Notes: a model not told the origin generated them from the sequence alone. 64,000 bases of DNA from Agarivorans sp050870875 (GCF_050870875.2 NZ_CP194041.2:248001-312000), one strand, 5' to 3'; counted from the first letter of the stretch, positions 34,672 through 44,463 are shown. Translations and numbers: made by a program.

Positions 34672-35727
34672 TTAACGTCTTAGGGGAAGATGAATGGTAA
34701 ACTCGGTGTGACCCGGCCAACTTGCGCATTCAATCTTGCCTTTATGTTGATTGATTAAATTTTGTGCGATTGATAAGCCCAAACCAGTACCGCCTTCTCG
34801 TCCCGTGACCATAGGGTAAAATAGGGTGTCGAGAAGTTCGGTTGGTATGCCTGGGCCGTTATCGATGATTTTAATTTCTGCTGCTAATCTGAAGCGCCGG
34901 CCCGCAATGGTGGCTTGGTGCGCGGTTCTGGTGATGATATTGATGGTTCCGCCTGCAGAGCCAAGCGCTTGAATTGCATTCTGTACAATATTGAGAAAAG
35001 CCTGCAGTAATTGTTCGTGGTCCATTTCAAAATCGGGAATACTTGGGTCGTAATCACGATCGATGGTGATCCCCTCGGGGAGTTCGAAGCCAACTAATTG
35101 GCGTACTTTTTCTAATACCGAATGCACATTGTGTAATTCGTGTTGACCGGGACGCTGTGGCCCGAGTAAACGATCAACCAGTTTTCGTAATCGATCCGCT
35201 TGCTCGATGATAATGCCAGTGAACTCTTTCAGTTCTGGATTTACCAGTTCTTTTTCCAATAGCTGTGCTGCGCCCCGTAATCCACCTAGTGGATTTTTTA
35301 TCTCGTGAGCTAAACCGCGCACCAATTCCTTGGCCGCTTGTTGCTGAGCGTGTTGATAAAGTTCCTGTGAGATTTTCTTTTGTTGGCCAATGGCACGCAT
35401 TTCTAACATTAAGCGATAGGAATGTTGCTCTTGTAATCGGGTCGCCGAGAGCTCGACCAAGGCATGATGGTTATCAAACACCAAGGTGACTTCGTTGTCG
35501 GTAAAGCTTTGACCAACCCCGCAGATGCTGCCTAACTTACTTAGGTCTAGTGAGCTGTGTTTAATTTGTAAAGTCAGTGGTTCGTTGATCAGCCGTTTCG
35601 CACTTTGCCCGAGTAATTGCTCGGCCGAAGCATTCACATATTGGATATTGAGTTCAGCATCGAGCAACACAATCGCTGTTACCTGATTTTCAAGTACCAA
35701 GCGCTCTAGCCCAGAAATCTTCAACAC
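34672..35727 (-). CDS. glnL: Nitrogen regulation sensor kinase NtrB (NRII)
   Basis: 351 residues from the GTG at 35727. PAS domain (residues about 10-110), phospho-accepting His in LAHEIKNPLGGLRGAA, and ATP-binding domain with NIVQNAIQAL, DNGPGIP and GGTGLGLSIAQN. Controls NtrC phosphorylation according to PII. AGGAG, six bases before this GTG, decides the start over an upstream in-frame GTG at 35754. Order glnA, DUF4124 gene, ntrB, ntrC. Confidence 0.96.
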   Translation of the reverse strand: MLKISGLERLVLENQVTAIVLLDAELNIQYVNASAEQLLGQSAKRLINEPLTLQIKHSSLDLSKLGSICGVGQSFTDNEVTLVFDNHHALVELSATRLQEQHSYRLMLEMRAIGQQKKISQELYQHAQQQAAKELVRGLAHEIKNPLGGLRGAAQLLEKELVNPELKEFTGIIIEQADRLRKLVDRLLGPQRPGQHELHNVHSVLEKVRQLVGFELPEGITIDRDYDPSIPDFEMDHEQLLQAFLNIVQNAIQALGSAGGTINIITRTAHQATIAGRRFRLAAEIKIIDNGPGIPTELLDTLFYPMVTGREGGTGLGLSIAQNLINQHKGKIECASWPGHTEFTIHLPLRR

Positions 35728-35803
35728 AACTCTCTCCTGAATGGGTAGCACCACTTTGGTGCCTCTGCACTAATTTTAACGCTAAAAAGCAGAGAATGAG
35801 AAC

Positions 35804-36346
35804 TTAGCTTCCCCCTGCTGTAGTGCTTACGCTGCCTGATGTTTTAGCACGGTGCAAAAATATGGTTATTGTTTCGGATGATGCAATAAGCTTGCCCGAA
35901 CTATCGACTAGCTGCACTTGAATTGTGTGGGCGCCTCGATCAATGTTGGTGAGTTGAAAATGAGCTTGTTTAGATAACTGGCCTTGAGGCAGCTGATCGA
36001 GCACTAATTTGTAGCTCATGCTGTTATTTGGTGCGGGGGAGGTAGCGGCTTTGATGGTTATTTTACCTTGATTATCCCTGATTGTTTGTTCATTCAGTGG
36101 CTGGCTGATATTTAATTGATATTTGATGGTTTTTTCAGCTTTCTTGACTGCTGCCCGAGGGCTTACCAGTGGCCCTTGAGTTGCTGGAGGGACGGGGTTG
36201 ACCTCTAATTGAGTGGCACCCGCTTGCGGCTGATCGGAGAAGTGAGTGACACCTTGTGCATCCACCCATTGGTAGACGGTGTTGTTTGCTTGGGCGCTGA
36301 ACAATATGCAGTGCATCGCTAAAAAGATCGTTAAATATTTACCCAT
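35804..36346 (-). CDS. DUF4124 periplasmic protein
   Basis: 180 residues. Signal peptide MGKYLTIFLAMHCILFSAQA, then the DUF4124 domain with VYQWVDAQGVTHFSDQP, where the W-x-D-x-x-G-V-x-H/T-F-S/T-D pattern is diagnostic. The C-terminal half is a predicted beta sandwich (HTIQVQLVDSSGKLIASSETITI). It sits between glnA and ntrB, a position held by such genes in many relatives. Function unknown. Confidence 0.9.
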   Translation of the reverse strand: MGKYLTIFLAMHCILFSAQANNTVYQWVDAQGVTHFSDQPQAGATQLEVNPVPPATQGPLVSPRAAVKKAEKTIKYQLNISQPLNEQTIRDNQGKITIKAATSPAPNNSMSYKLVLDQLPQGQLSKQAHFQLTNIDRGAHTIQVQLVDSSGKLIASSETITIFLHRAKTSGSVSTTAGGS

Positions 36347-36404
36347 CTTTATTTCCTCTGAGCTAATTAATTAAGGTGGGCAAGATTTACATGAAAAGCA
36401 ATAA

Positions 36405-36430
36405 AAAAACCCGCTTAAAAGCGGGTTTTT
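36405..36430 (-). terminator. Bidirectional terminator after glnA
   Basis: AAAAACCCGCTT and AAGCGGGTTTTT pair perfectly with a 2-base loop, giving an A/T-flanked GC stem. It lies 21 bases past the glnA stop on the minus strand and separates glnA from the DUF4124-ntrBC genes. Confidence 0.95.
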
Positions 36431-36450
36431 GAAGCGATTTAACGTTTTGT

Positions 36451-37857
36451 TTATACGCTGTAGTACAATTCGAACTCAACTGGGTGAGTTGTCATGTTAA
36501 TGCGTTCAACGTCTGCAGCTTTCAATGCGATGTAAGAATCGATGTAATCATCACTGAATACGCCACCGGCAGTTAAGAATTCGCGGTCAGCATCTAGATT
36601 CTTCAGTGCGTCTTCTAACGAAGTTGCAACTTGTGGAATGGCTGCAGCTTCTTCTGCTGGTAGGTCGTACAAATCTTTATCCATAGCATCGCCAGGGTGG
36701 ATCTTGTTCTTGATCCCGTCAAGGCCAGCCATCAACATGGCAGAGAATGCTAAGTATGGGTTGGCTGATGGGTCAGGGAAGCGAACTTCGATACGACGTG
36801 CTTTTGGAGATGGAACCACTGGGATACGAATTGACGCAGAACGGTTACGTGCTGAGTAAGCTAGCATTACCGGGGCTTCAAAACCAGGGACCAAACGTTT
36901 GTACGAGTTAGTCGAAGCGTTCGCAAAAGCATTGATTGCTTTCGCGTGTTTGATGATACCGCCAATGTAGAACAATGCAGTTTCAGATAGGCCACCGTAT
37001 AGGTCACCAGCAAACAAGTTTTCGCCGTCTTTCCAAATAGATTGGTGAACGTGCATACCGCTACCGTTATCACCAACAACAGGCTTAGGCATAAAGGTTG
37101 CTGTTTTACCGTAAGCGTGAGCAACGTTGTGGACAACATATTTAAGAACTTGAGTTTCATCGGCTTTTTCAACAATTGAGTTGAATAAAGTTGCGATTTC
37201 GTTTTGACCAGCGGTTGCTACTTCGTGGTGATGCGCTTCAACCGTTTGGCCCATTTCTTCAAGTACTAAACACATTGCAGAACGTAGGTCTTGTGAAGAA
37301 TCGACAGGGGCAACTGGGAAGTAACCACCTTTCACTCCAGGACGGTGACCAGTGTTACCATCTTCGAAGTGCTTGTCTGAGTTCCAAGATGCTTCATCAG
37401 CATCAATTTTGTACATAGAACCTGACATGTCAGTTTTGTATTTAACATCATCAAACAGGAAGAACTCTGGTTCTGGACCAAAATAAGCTGCATCTGCAAC
37501 GCCAGTAGAGCGCATGTAAGCTTCAGCGCGCTTAGCAACTGAACGTGGGTCACGGTCGTAACCTTGCATCGTTGCGGGTTCAAGAATATCACAACGAAGG
37601 TTCAGAGTGTTTTCTTCAGTGAAAGGGTCTAATACGGCAGTAGATGCATCTGGCATCAAAACCATGTCAGATTCGTTAATGCCTTTCCAGCCAGAAATAG
37701 AAGAACCATCAAACATTTTACCGTCGGTGAAGAAATCTTCGTCAACCTGGTGAGATGGGATAGATACGTGTTGCTCTTTACCTTTAGTATCAGTAAAGCG
37801 TAAGTCAACGAATTTAACTTCTTGCTCTTTAAGCAAAGCTAAAACTTCTGCAGACAT
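36451..37857 (-). CDS. glnA: Type I glutamine synthetase
   Basis: 468 residues. Makes glutamine from glutamate, ammonia and ATP; dodecamer. VDLRFTDTKGKEQHV, MFDGSSISGWKGI, the metal-binding EPEFFLFD, NGSGMHVHQS and the RIPV...ARRIEVRFPD region are intact, and the adenylylation Tyr is in KDLYDLPAEE. The ATG at 37857 (GGAGG seven bases upstream) matches the E. coli start MSAE. Promoter region contains a sigma-54 element and NtrC-like sites. Confidence 0.98.
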   Translation of the reverse strand: MSAEVLALLKEQEVKFVDLRFTDTKGKEQHVSIPSHQVDEDFFTDGKMFDGSSISGWKGINESDMVLMPDASTAVLDPFTEENTLNLRCDILEPATMQGYDRDPRSVAKRAEAYMRSTGVADAAYFGPEPEFFLFDDVKYKTDMSGSMYKIDADEASWNSDKHFEDGNTGHRPGVKGGYFPVAPVDSSQDLRSAMCLVLEEMGQTVEAHHHEVATAGQNEIATLFNSIVEKADETQVLKYVVHNVAHAYGKTATFMPKPVVGDNGSGMHVHQSIWKDGENLFAGDLYGGLSETALFYIGGIIKHAKAINAFANASTNSYKRLVPGFEAPVMLAYSARNRSASIRIPVVPSPKARRIEVRFPDPSANPYLAFSAMLMAGLDGIKNKIHPGDAMDKDLYDLPAEEAAAIPQVATSLEDALKNLDADREFLTAGGVFSDDYIDSYIALKAADVERINMTTHPVEFELYYSV

Positions 37858-37941
37858 GTTTTTAACCTCCGGTGTCATCAAAATTGATGGTTCAAACGAT
37901 TTAGTAGTATTTATGACGAATTAACGTTGTTGTGTTGCTTC

Positions 37942-37959
37942 AAGCTAAAATTGTGCCAA
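37942..37959 (-). promoter_or_regulatory. Sigma-54 promoter of glnA
   Basis: On the minus strand TTGGCACAATTTTAGCTT matches the -24 (TGGCAC) and -12 (TTGCT-like TAGCT) elements with correct 12-base spacing between the GG and GC pairs. It lies about 85 bases upstream of the glnA start codon, giving a transcript leader of roughly 75 bases. Confidence 0.85.
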
Positions 37960-38021
37960 CACATAAGGCCTTGATATATATGGTGGTACTACGACTAGGC
38001 ATCAAATTAGTGCAAACTAAC

Positions 38022-38058
38022 GCACCTTATTGGTGCTATCTTTGTCCATATTGGTGCA
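38022..38058 (-). promoter_or_regulatory. Two NtrC-binding-like sites upstream of glnA
   Basis: GCACCTTATTGGTGC (38022-38036) is a perfect palindrome around five bases, and TGTCCATATTGGTGCA (38043-38058) is a half-conserved match, both like TGCACCAANNNGGTGCA. Their centres are 21-22 bases apart, two helical turns, and they lie about 100-120 bases upstream of the predicted transcription start, the usual enhancer position. Confidence 0.78.
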
Positions 38059-38197
38059 TGAGCTTTTGAGCAGATCAATCATACCCTAATTGCTAGTTAG
38101 AAAAACCGTGATCAACTTAAAACTATGAGAATTTGTCGTTTATATGTACAATAGCCCACTTTTTGATTTTACCTCATTATATAAAGGGCTAAACGCC

Positions 38198-40021
38198 GTG
38201 CTAGATAAGTTAAGAAACATCGCCATTATTGCTCACGTCGACCATGGGAAAACTACCCTGGTAGACAAGCTATTGCAGCAATCAGGAACTCTAACTACCC
38301 GTGGCGATGCTGAAGAGCGAGTCATGGACTCTAACGATATTGAAAAAGAGCGTGGTATTACGATTCTTGCAAAGAATACTGCTATCGAATGGCATGATTA
38401 CCATATCAATATCGTAGATACTCCTGGACACGCCGACTTTGGCGGCGAAGTAGAACGTGTGATGTCAATGGCTGATTCGGTCTTGCTGTTGGTTGACGCA
38501 CAAGAAGGCCCAATGCCGCAAACCCGCTTTGTGACTCAAAAAGCTTTTGCTCAAGGCCTGAAGCCAATTTTGGTGATCAATAAAATCGATAAGCCTGGCG
38601 CTCGTCCTGATTGGGTGATGGATCAAGTATTTGATTTATTCGATAACCTCGGTGCCACTGATGACCAATTAGACTTTAAAGTTGTTTACGCATCAGCTAT
38701 CAATGGTTGGGCGACAATGGATTTAGATAATCCATCAGACAATATGGAACCACTGTTCCAAGCGATTGTAGATAACGTTGCACCTCCAGCCGCTGATCCA
38801 AACGGCGATTTCCAAATGCAAATCTCTCAGTTGGATTACAACTCTTATGTCGGTGTGATTGGTGTTGGCCGTATTACCCGCGGCAGTGTTGTGCCAAACC
38901 AGCAAGTGACCATTATTGGTGCTGATGGTAAGAAACGTAACGGTAAAATAGGCCTCGTGCTAAATTACCTCGGTCTTGAGCGTAAAGAAACTTCTCTCGC
39001 GGAAGCGGGTAACATTATTGCTATTACTGGTTTAGGCGAGTTAAAAATCTCTGACACCATTTGTGATACCAATAATGTAGAAGCTTTAACTCCTTTAAGC
39101 GTAGATGAACCAACGGTGAATATGACCTTCCAAGTGAACAACTCTCCGTTTGCTGGTAAAGAAGGTAAGTTTGTGACCTCTCGAAATATTTTAGAGCGTT
39201 TACAAAAGGAAATGGTGCATAACGTTGCATTACGTGTTGAAGAAATGGATGACCCAGATAAGTTCCGCGTATCAGGCCGTGGTGAGCTTCATCTGGGGAT
39301 CTTGATTGAAAACATGCGTCGTGAAGGCTTTGAACTTGCAGTATCACGTCCAGAAGTAATTCTACGTACCGTTGACGGTCAACTAGAAGAACCCTATGAA
39401 ACAGTGACCATTGATGTTGAAGAAGCGCATCAAGGCAGTGTTATGGAGCAAATGGGCATTCGTAAGGGTGACCTTACAGATATGGCACCAGACGGCAAAG
39501 GCCGTGTTCGCATGGACTTCCTAATGCCAAGCCGTGGTTTGATGGGTTTCCAAACTGAATTCATGACACTCACTTCGGGTTCTGGTTTGATTTATCATAC
39601 TTTCGAGTGTTACGGTCCACACAAAGGCGGCACCATTGGTCAACGTCAAAATGGCGTATTAATCTCCAATGCTACCGGTAAAGCACTGACTTACTCGTTG
39701 TTTAACTTACAAGACCGAGGTCGTTTGTTTGCTAAACATGCTGACGAAGTATACGAAGGTCAGATTGTTGGGATCCATACCCGTGAAAACGACCTAACGG
39801 TAAACTGTTTGAAAGGTAAGCAGCTCACCAACGTTCGTTCTTCTGGTACCGATGAAGCTCAAACCCTTACGCCGCCGATCGTGTTAACTCTAGAGCAAGC
39901 TTTAGAATTTATTGATGATGATGAACTGGTTGAAGTAACGCCAGAGAGTATTCGTATTCGTAAGCGCCATCTTACTGAAAACGATCGTAAGCGTGCAGCT
40001 CGGCCACCAAAAGCGCCATAA
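38198..40021 (+). CDS. typA: Ribosome-associated GTPase TypA/BipA
   Basis: 607 residues from the GTG at 38198, the same length as in E. coli. G1 HVDHGKTT, G3 DTPGHADFGGE and G4 NKID are intact, followed by EF-G-like domains and the BipA C-terminal domain (GTDEAQTLTPPI...RIRKRHLTENDRKRA). Acts on the ribosome in stress and cold growth. GGG at 38186-38188 serves as the ribosome binding site; an upstream ATG at 38144 would add an unrelated 18-residue extension. Divergent from glnA, the common arrangement. Confidence 0.96.
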   Translation: MLDKLRNIAIIAHVDHGKTTLVDKLLQQSGTLTTRGDAEERVMDSNDIEKERGITILAKNTAIEWHDYHINIVDTPGHADFGGEVERVMSMADSVLLLVDAQEGPMPQTRFVTQKAFAQGLKPILVINKIDKPGARPDWVMDQVFDLFDNLGATDDQLDFKVVYASAINGWATMDLDNPSDNMEPLFQAIVDNVAPPAADPNGDFQMQISQLDYNSYVGVIGVGRITRGSVVPNQQVTIIGADGKKRNGKIGLVLNYLGLERKETSLAEAGNIIAITGLGELKISDTICDTNNVEALTPLSVDEPTVNMTFQVNNSPFAGKEGKFVTSRNILERLQKEMVHNVALRVEEMDDPDKFRVSGRGELHLGILIENMRREGFELAVSRPEVILRTVDGQLEEPYETVTIDVEEAHQGSVMEQMGIRKGDLTDMAPDGKGRVRMDFLMPSRGLMGFQTEFMTLTSGSGLIYHTFECYGPHKGGTIGQRQNGVLISNATGKALTYSLFNLQDRGRLFAKHADEVYEGQIVGIHTRENDLTVNCLKGKQLTNVRSSGTDEAQTLTPPIVLTLEQALEFIDDDELVEVTPESIRIRKRHLTENDRKRAARPPKAP

Positions 40022-40046
40022 GCTGTGCTTATGACTTAAAAATTAA

Positions 40047-40076
40047 CAAAGGCAGCGCAAGCTGCCTTTGTTGTTT
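40047..40076 (+). terminator. Rho-independent terminator after typA
   Basis: CAAAGGCAGC and GCTGCCTTTG form a perfect 10-bp stem with a GCAA loop, followed by TTGTTT. It lies 26 bases after the typA stop codon. Confidence 0.92.
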
Positions 40077-40105
40077 CTGGAGCCGATTAAATGCAAATAC
40101 CTGTT

Positions 40106-40272
40106 GTATACCAATCTAACTCATTATCTGTTCACTCTTACTGGGCTCAATCACCGCTAACTGCGTGATGTATTTTGTGATTAGAGCCATTAATTACTGC
40201 GCTTCATGTCTGGTTATCTGCGGATTTATTCAGCGCAACAAGTTGAGCATATAATTAATCAGCTTGGTATTA
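40106..40272. mobile_element. MITE-like element, copy 2
   Basis: About 167 bases, alignable over the full length to 33087-33252. Left end TATACCAATCTAACTCATTA; the right end read on the other strand is TAATACCAAGCTGATTAAT, so the terminal inverted repeats are clearer than in copy 1. It ends two bases from the cls stop codon. Like copy 1, it sits between convergent genes, with the right end touching the minus-strand gene. Confidence 0.82.
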
Positions 40273-40273
40273 C

Positions 40274-41743
40274 TCAAAGCAGGGGACTCACCACGTGTAA
40301 TAAGTTCTCGATGAGGCGTCGGTAAAGAGGGCGTTTACGCCAGGCGATAGGGTCAATTTGGCTGCTCTGATCTAGATAAGTTCGTACAGTCTGATATAAG
40401 TTTTGAGCATATTGATGATCATCGATGATGCTGGTGACTTCAAAGTTTAACCAAAGGCTGCGCATGTCTAAGTTTACGCTGCCCACCAGAGCTACTTGTT
40501 GGTCGATAAGCAAGCTTTTGGTATGTAACAATCCTCCTTTGAAGCGGTAAATTTTAACGCCAGCATCTAATAATTGCTGGTAAAATGAATGACTGGCATA
40601 GCGAACTAAGAAAGAATTATTTCGTGCAGGTAAAATTAGCACCACTTCTACACCGCGATTAGCTGCGCTAACCAAGGCCATTTGTAGACTTTCGTCGGGA
40701 ACAAAATAGGGGCTGGTCAATATAATTTGCTGTTGTGCGACATACAAAGAAGTTAGCAGCAGTTGGATGATATGGTCTCCAAAGATGCCCGGTCCCGAAG
40801 GCATAATTTGCATTGACTGCTGCCCCTTAACTGCAAATGAGGCTTCAAAACTGATGGCCTCAATTAATGGCGTATCGGTTTCCATCTCAAGATCGTAGGC
40901 CACCACCGCTTGTAGGTTGATGGCAGCAGGGCCTTCGACCCGTAGCATCAAGTCGACCCATAGCCCAAAGCCACTGGTTTGCTGAAATAATCGAGGATCC
41001 ACCAAATTCATTGAACCGGTATAAGCGATTTTCTGATCGAAAGCGGCAATTTTTCGGTGCAAACGTAAGTCGACACGTTGCAGTAACATCCGTATCGGAT
41101 TGGCGTGCAGCGCTTCCACAACATTGACCCCCGCTTGTGCCAGTTGCTGTCGTTTCACGGAACGAAGAAACTGCCGAGAGCCGACCGAGTCGGCGAGCAG
41201 GTAAACGCTGAGTCCTCGGCTTGCTGCAGCGGCTAATGCATCCAGTAAGGGGTCCACTAAACCGCCCTCCTGCACAATGTAAAATTCAAAATAAATACTT
41301 TGTTGTGCTTGAGAGGCATCTTCGGTGAGTCGTCGTAAAGTCTCCAGCGAGTCATCTAAATTGGTGAGTTGATTGCCGCCTAGGATCGGTAGGCCTAGCA
41401 GTCGTCGGGTGAGTCGATTGAGTGGCTCTGCTTGGGCAGAGCAGGCATGCTCCTGCACATAAGGAGAGCGACTAAATTGATGGATGCTTTGTTTATACTT
41501 TACTTCTATTAAGCGTGCGCGTTTCACGCGTAAGCGTCCTAGATAGCGCTCACCAAATAATTGGTAGCAAATAATACCGAGTAGCGGAATTGCGATAATA
41601 AGTAGCAGCCAGCTCAGAGTCACACCGACAGGGCGGCGTTTGATCACCACTTGAAAGATCACCGCAATGATCAGCAGGGAATAAATTAGTAGCGCTAAAT
41701 CAGATAAGACGGTATCTAACAACAGCTTCTCACCCCAGTTCAA
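40274..41743 (-). CDS. cls: Cardiolipin synthase (ClsA-type)
   Basis: 489 residues. Two N-terminal membrane helices (about 12-32 and 40-60) precede two phospholipase-D HKD motifs: HRKIAAFDQKIAYTGSMN and HTKSLLIDQQVALVGSVN. Transfers phosphatidyl groups between phosphatidylglycerols at the inner membrane. Length and N-terminal helices point to ClsA rather than ClsB/C. Its 3' end abuts the second MITE-like copy. Confidence 0.93.
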   Translation of the reverse strand: MNWGEKLLLDTVLSDLALLIYSLLIIAVIFQVVIKRRPVGVTLSWLLLIIAIPLLGIICYQLFGERYLGRLRVKRARLIEVKYKQSIHQFSRSPYVQEHACSAQAEPLNRLTRRLLGLPILGGNQLTNLDDSLETLRRLTEDASQAQQSIYFEFYIVQEGGLVDPLLDALAAAASRGLSVYLLADSVGSRQFLRSVKRQQLAQAGVNVVEALHANPIRMLLQRVDLRLHRKIAAFDQKIAYTGSMNLVDPRLFQQTSGFGLWVDLMLRVEGPAAINLQAVVAYDLEMETDTPLIEAISFEASFAVKGQQSMQIMPSGPGIFGDHIIQLLLTSLYVAQQQIILTSPYFVPDESLQMALVSAANRGVEVVLILPARNNSFLVRYASHSFYQQLLDAGVKIYRFKGGLLHTKSLLIDQQVALVGSVNLDMRSLWLNFEVTSIIDDHQYAQNLYQTVRTYLDQSSQIDPIAWRKRPLYRRLIENLLHVVSPLL

Positions 41744-41774
41744 ATGATAGAGTTTAAAATTAGCATGAATTCAA

Positions 41775-41805
41775 TAAAAAAGCCGCGACTAGAGAGGCGC
41801 GGCTT
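41775..41805 (-). terminator. Terminator of the SulP gene
   Basis: On the minus strand AAGCCGCG and CGCGGCTT form the stem, with a 10-base loop, followed by TTTTATT. It lies about 20 bases past the stop of the SulP transporter gene. Confidence 0.9.
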
Positions 41806-41827
41806 CGGTGAGCGATAATGCTGAGCG

Positions 41828-43384
41828 TTAACCTAAGGTGTCACTCGCTACTTTATAGCTTGGATCTTCAATCAGATTCACTTCAACCATGCTTCCGGCT
41901 TTACTTAATAGCTTACGGCATTCAGGGCTAAGGTGTTTAAGATGCAGCATTTTACCTGCTTTTTCATAACGTTCGGCCAAGGTATCGATAGCTTCGATAG
42001 CTGAGTGGTCACTCACTCGTGATTTAGCGAAATCGATCACGACATCTTTTGGGTCATTCTCGGGATTAAATAGCTCGAGAAAGTTGGCTGTCGAGCCAAA
42101 AAATAATGGACCATCTAACAGATAAACTTTGTGCTCTTCATCAACACTCTCGGTGGTGATATAGATGTGTTTGGCATGTTGCCATGCGAAGACCAGCGCC
42201 GATACGATCACGCCAATCACTACGGCGATGGCTAAGTCGGTGAATACGGTGACCACCGAGACCAAGACAATCACGAAAAAATCGGCCTTAGGAACTTTAT
42301 TCATCATTCGTAGACTGGCCCATTCGAAGGTGCCTAATACCACCATGAACATCACCCCAACTAAGGCAGCTAAAGGGATCATTTCAATTAGAGAAGACCC
42401 AAATAAAATGAAACAAAGTAGTGCGAGTGCGGCTGTAATCCCAGAGAGACGACCGCGGCCGCCGGAACGAATGTTAATCATGCTTTGGCCTATCATCGCA
42501 CAACCACCCATCCCGCCAAAGAAGCCTGTGGTCACGTTAGCAACCCCTTGGCCAATACATTCTTTATTACCGTGTCCTCGGGTGCTGGTCATCTCATCAA
42601 CCACGGTCAGAGTTAATAGTGACTCAATCAGGCCGATCGCTGCGAGTACCACGGCATAGGGCAAGATGATGGTTAAAGTTTCAAGATTCAGCGGAACACT
42701 TGGAATGGCAAAGTTGGGTAGGCCACCAGCAATGGTCGCATCAGCGTGTCCGGTCATGCTACGCACAAAATCTACCACCGTACGGGCGTCTAAACCGAGC
42801 AGGTGAACCGCTACAGTTACGCCTACAATTGCAACCAGCGAGGCTGGCACTGCATTGCTAAGTTTGGGTAGAAAATGAATTATTGCCATGGTGGCTGCCA
42901 CTAAAGCTAACATGGTCCACAATTGGGTTCCTTGCATCCATTCTAAGTCACCGAGGGCATTGCTAACTTTAAATTGGCTCAGTTGAGCTAAGAAAATCAC
43001 AATGGCTAAGCCATTGACGAAGCCGAGCATCACCGGATGGGGCACCATCCGGATAAATTTACCTAAATGACATATACCCGCCAGAATTTGCAGTATTCCC
43101 ATTAATACTACCGTGGCAAACAAGTATTGCACGCCGTGGTCGGCGACCAGTGCAACCATCACCACTGCTAATGCACCTGTAGCACCGGAAATCATTCCGG
43201 GGCGGCCTCCGATGATTGCAGTAATCAAACCAACCATAAAGGCCGCGTACAAGCCGACGAGGGGCTCGACGCCTGCAACAAAAGCGAAAGCGACCGCTTC
43301 GGGGACGAGTGCAAGTGCGACGGTTAAACCTGAGAGCAGGTCATTTTTAACCGTGGCTCCTCTAAATCTTGGAAATTCAAACAT
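41828..43384 (-). CDS. SulP-family anion transporter with STAS domain
   Basis: 518 residues from the ATG at 43384. About 11-12 membrane helices with the SulP signatures LVPEAVAFAFVAGVEPLVGLYAAF and GGMGGCAMIGQSMINIRSGG, then a C-terminal STAS domain (VYLLDGPLFFGSTANFLEL...DVVIDFAKSRVSDHSAIEAID). Carries sulphate, bicarbonate or dicarboxylates; the substrate cannot be told here, although this subgroup (short, with GHGNKECIGQG) resembles proposed bicarbonate carriers. The ribosome binding site is weak. Confidence 0.88.
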   Translation of the reverse strand: MFEFPRFRGATVKNDLLSGLTVALALVPEAVAFAFVAGVEPLVGLYAAFMVGLITAIIGGRPGMISGATGALAVVMVALVADHGVQYLFATVVLMGILQILAGICHLGKFIRMVPHPVMLGFVNGLAIVIFLAQLSQFKVSNALGDLEWMQGTQLWTMLALVAATMAIIHFLPKLSNAVPASLVAIVGVTVAVHLLGLDARTVVDFVRSMTGHADATIAGGLPNFAIPSVPLNLETLTIILPYAVVLAAIGLIESLLTLTVVDEMTSTRGHGNKECIGQGVANVTTGFFGGMGGCAMIGQSMINIRSGGRGRLSGITAALALLCFILFGSSLIEMIPLAALVGVMFMVVLGTFEWASLRMMNKVPKADFFVIVLVSVVTVFTDLAIAVVIGVIVSALVFAWQHAKHIYITTESVDEEHKVYLLDGPLFFGSTANFLELFNPENDPKDVVIDFAKSRVSDHSAIEAIDTLAERYEKAGKMLHLKHLSPECRKLLSKAGSMVEVNLIEDPSYKVASDTLG

Positions 43385-43578
43385 GTAGTTAGGATCCGGT
43401 GAACAACGAAACGAAATGGGGCAGGATTCTAGCATTAAATGTGATTTAGTTCAAAAAAACATCACCCAAATAAGTATCTATAGTGCTCGATAAAGATACA
43501 TAAGCCCTTGTTAAACTTGAGTTGCGCCCTTAACTGAGTCATTCTTTGCAAGAATAATTATTTTTGGGGCAAGGGATC

Positions 43579-44463
43579 ATGGCGCAATGGTTAACGGCAA
43601 GTCGCTGGCAAGGGCTGTGGGTTGAGGCGCAGGACTTTAGCGGATTTCTGCTCGAACGGATCAAAGATGGCAAACTGACCATGATCGCCAGTTCTCTCGC
43701 CTATGTGACCTTACTCTCTTTAGTGCCTCTGGTTGCAGTGACTTTTTCCATCATCAGCGCCTTTCCGGTGTTTGCTGGTTTTCAACAATTGATCGAAGAT
43801 TTTGTGTTTAATAATTTCGTTCCCGCCTCTGGCGATGTGGTGCGAGAGAATTTGCGTGGCTTTGTGGATAACGCGTCGAAAATGACCACCGTTGGGATTG
43901 TTGCCTTAGCTGTGATCGCACTGATGTTAATTTCCTCCATCGATAAAAGTTTAAATATGATTTGGCGAGTGACGGTTAAGCGTCGCTGGCGCAGCGCCTT
44001 TCCCATTTATTGGATGATTTTGACGCTGGGTCCCTTATTGATGGGGGGCAGTTTGGCGCTGAGTTCTTATATTTTCTCGATACAGTTATTTGCCGATGAG
44101 ACTCTATTGGGGATCTGGAACCAATTGCTACGGGTGGTACCGTTGCTGTTTTCTATTGGAGCCTTTTGTTTGCTTTATTTATTGGTACCGAATAAGCAAA
44201 TCCGCTTTGTGCACGGTTTTACTGGTGCGGTGGTTGCAGCCTTGTTGTTTGAAGTGTGTAAACGTGGCTTTGCCTTTTACGTTTCGTCTTTTCCTTCCTA
44301 TCAAGTTATTTATGGCGCACTAGCCAGTATTCCTATCTTGTTTGTTTGGGTTTATTTAAGTTGGATTGTGGTGTTGTTTGGTGCTGAAATTACTGCCGCT
44401 TTAGGTGAATTTACTCAGTTGAAAAATTCATCGCCAAATTCTGTTATTGAGGAATCGTCATGA
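43579..44463 (+). CDS. yihY: YihY/BrkB-family inner membrane protein
   Basis: 294 residues, six membrane helices. LTMIASSLAYVTLLSLVPLVAVTFSII, MWRV-like NMIWRVTVKRRW, and IYGALASIPILFVWVYLSWIVVLFGAE are the conserved parts. Formerly annotated as RNase BN; it is a membrane protein of unclear role. ATG at 43579 follows AAGGG. Its stop overlaps the dtd start (ATGA). The yihY-dtd-yiiD order is conserved in E. coli. Confidence 0.93.
   Translation: MAQWLTASRWQGLWVEAQDFSGFLLERIKDGKLTMIASSLAYVTLLSLVPLVAVTFSIISAFPVFAGFQQLIEDFVFNNFVPASGDVVRENLRGFVDNASKMTTVGIVALAVIALMLISSIDKSLNMIWRVTVKRRWRSAFPIYWMILTLGPLLMGGSLALSSYIFSIQLFADETLLGIWNQLLRVVPLLFSIGAFCLLYLLVPNKQIRFVHGFTGAVVAALLFEVCKRGFAFYVSSFPSYQVIYGALASIPILFVWVYLSWIVVLFGAEITAALGEFTQLKNSSPNSVIEESS

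Noticed and set aside
42165..43388. Long plus-strand ORFs opposite the SulP gene
   Set aside because: Low-complexity Thr/Ala/Pro-rich translations typical of antisense reading of a membrane protein gene.
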